A stretch of DNA of 30,582 nucleotides from an uncultured Blautia sp. GTDB taxonomy: Bacteria > Bacillota > Clostridia > Lachnospirales > Lachnospiraceae. Below, in pieces: positions 30,338-30,582 of this stretch. Both the position numbers and the translations under genes were made by a program. The stretch lies in the NCBI GenBank assembly GCA_900547685.1, contig URHS01000029.1, forward strand, positions 1-30,582, read 5' to 3'. The notes under the pieces are model-generated. The model ran no database searches. It had not been told where the DNA came from and worked only from the letters and a program-made list of their open reading frames with translations. Positions within the stretch are counted from its first letter, which is position 1, and each line of letters begins with the position of its first letter.

Positions 30338-30582
30338 ATGGGAATGGAAGACGATTTCTTATTGGAAGATGAGGATGATCAAAAAACGATAGAGTTTATC
30401 AAAAATTATCTGCCTCAGGATTTGAAAGATAAATTCACGGAGGATGATTTATATTATATCCTTGATGTGATTGTGGATTACTATACCTCCAGCGGATGCC
30501 TTGATGTACAACCTGATGAAGAGGGATACATTAACATTGATCAAGATGAAATTGTGAATTACATAGTCAAGGAAGCCAAGAA
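30338..30582 (+). CDS. Bacteroidales-type acidic conserved hypothetical protein, truncated by the window end
   Basis: An open frame runs from ATG 30338 to the window edge (81 codons). It begins with an Asp/Glu-rich patch (MEDDFLLEDEDD), then KTIEFIKNYLPQDLKDKF, YYILDVIVDYY and NIDQDEIVNYIVKEAK. I recognise this as a conserved hypothetical protein of Bacteroides and relatives, where it can lie after a thioredoxin gene, as here. There is no Shine-Dalgarno sequence, normal for that phylum and unlike every other gene in the window. An alternative ATG is at 30344. Its function is unknown. Confidence 0.75.
   Translation, partial: MGMEDDFLLEDEDDQKTIEFIKNYLPQDLKDKFTEDDLYYILDVIVDYYTSSGCLDVQPDEEGYINIDQDEIVNYIVKEAK

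Noticed and set aside
1..30582. CRISPR arrays, rRNA, tRNA, insertion sequences, integrases or phage genes
   Set aside because: No regularly spaced repeats, cloverleaf or rRNA-like stretches, transposase or integrase motifs were found on reading both strands.

Overview
The window looks like a chromosomal stretch from a low-GC Firmicute of the Lachnospiraceae type (gut Clostridia). AGGAGG-like ribosome binding sites precede almost every gene, promoters are TTGnnn-17-TATAAT-like, the lipoproteins have short KKK...LxGC signals, and the gene families (membrane-bound XRE regulators, BMP-type nucleoside ABC transporter, TIGR04076, VanZ, ThyA-FolA pair) fit. The last ~470 bases are different: a Bacteroidales-type thioredoxin tail and a Bacteroidales-type hypothetical gene are joined in frame to a Firmicute lipoprotein. 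The sequence is therefore probably a metagenome contig with a chimeric right end.

Layout. 1-1240: decayed gene remnants (a STAND/NB-ARC ATPase fragment and a frameshifted Gly-rich ORF). 1310-6576: small TIGR04076 protein, then a tight run of XRE/membrane regulator, ArsC-like protein, GH3 glycosidase and an atypical peptide deformylase, then a tocopherol-cyclase-like protein. 6634-11168: nucleoside-type ABC ATPase, two permeases and BirA. 11310-11860: RelB/YafQ-type toxin-antitoxin module. 11926-13917: VanZ (minus), then thyA-folA. 14210-14831: a second toxin-antitoxin module whose toxin appears frameshifted.

14946-28594 is the region of most interest. A LacI-family regulator and a LarC1-type nickel-pincer maturation protein lie on the minus strand. 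Divergent from them are NagB-like, NagA-like, class II aldolase, a NitT/TauT-type ABC importer (permease, ATPase, lipoprotein), PFK-like, TIM-like, LarA-like, PGI-like and a 16-Cys ferredoxin. This is a second copy of upper glycolysis plus the amino-sugar entry steps, with its own importer and regulator. In four of the enzymes (NagB-, NagA-, PGI- and TIM-like) the catalytic residues are largely kept, while residues that normally hold the sugar's terminal phosphate are changed. The aldolase keeps its ordinary zinc and DHAP-side motifs. My inference is a sulfoglycolysis-like pathway for an N-acetylhexosamine or hexose whose C6 carries an anionic group other than phosphate (a sulfate ester or sulfonate fits the importer family), giving DHAP plus a modified triose. 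A LarA-family 2-hydroxyacid racemase/epimerase would act on an acid derived from it. Two LacI-type palindromes sit in front of the two promoters of the cluster.

28713-30582: alpha/beta hydrolase, then the BMP lipoprotein/thioredoxin chimera and the truncated Bacteroidales-type gene. All residue comparisons were made by eye against remembered family motifs; no alignment or database search was run.
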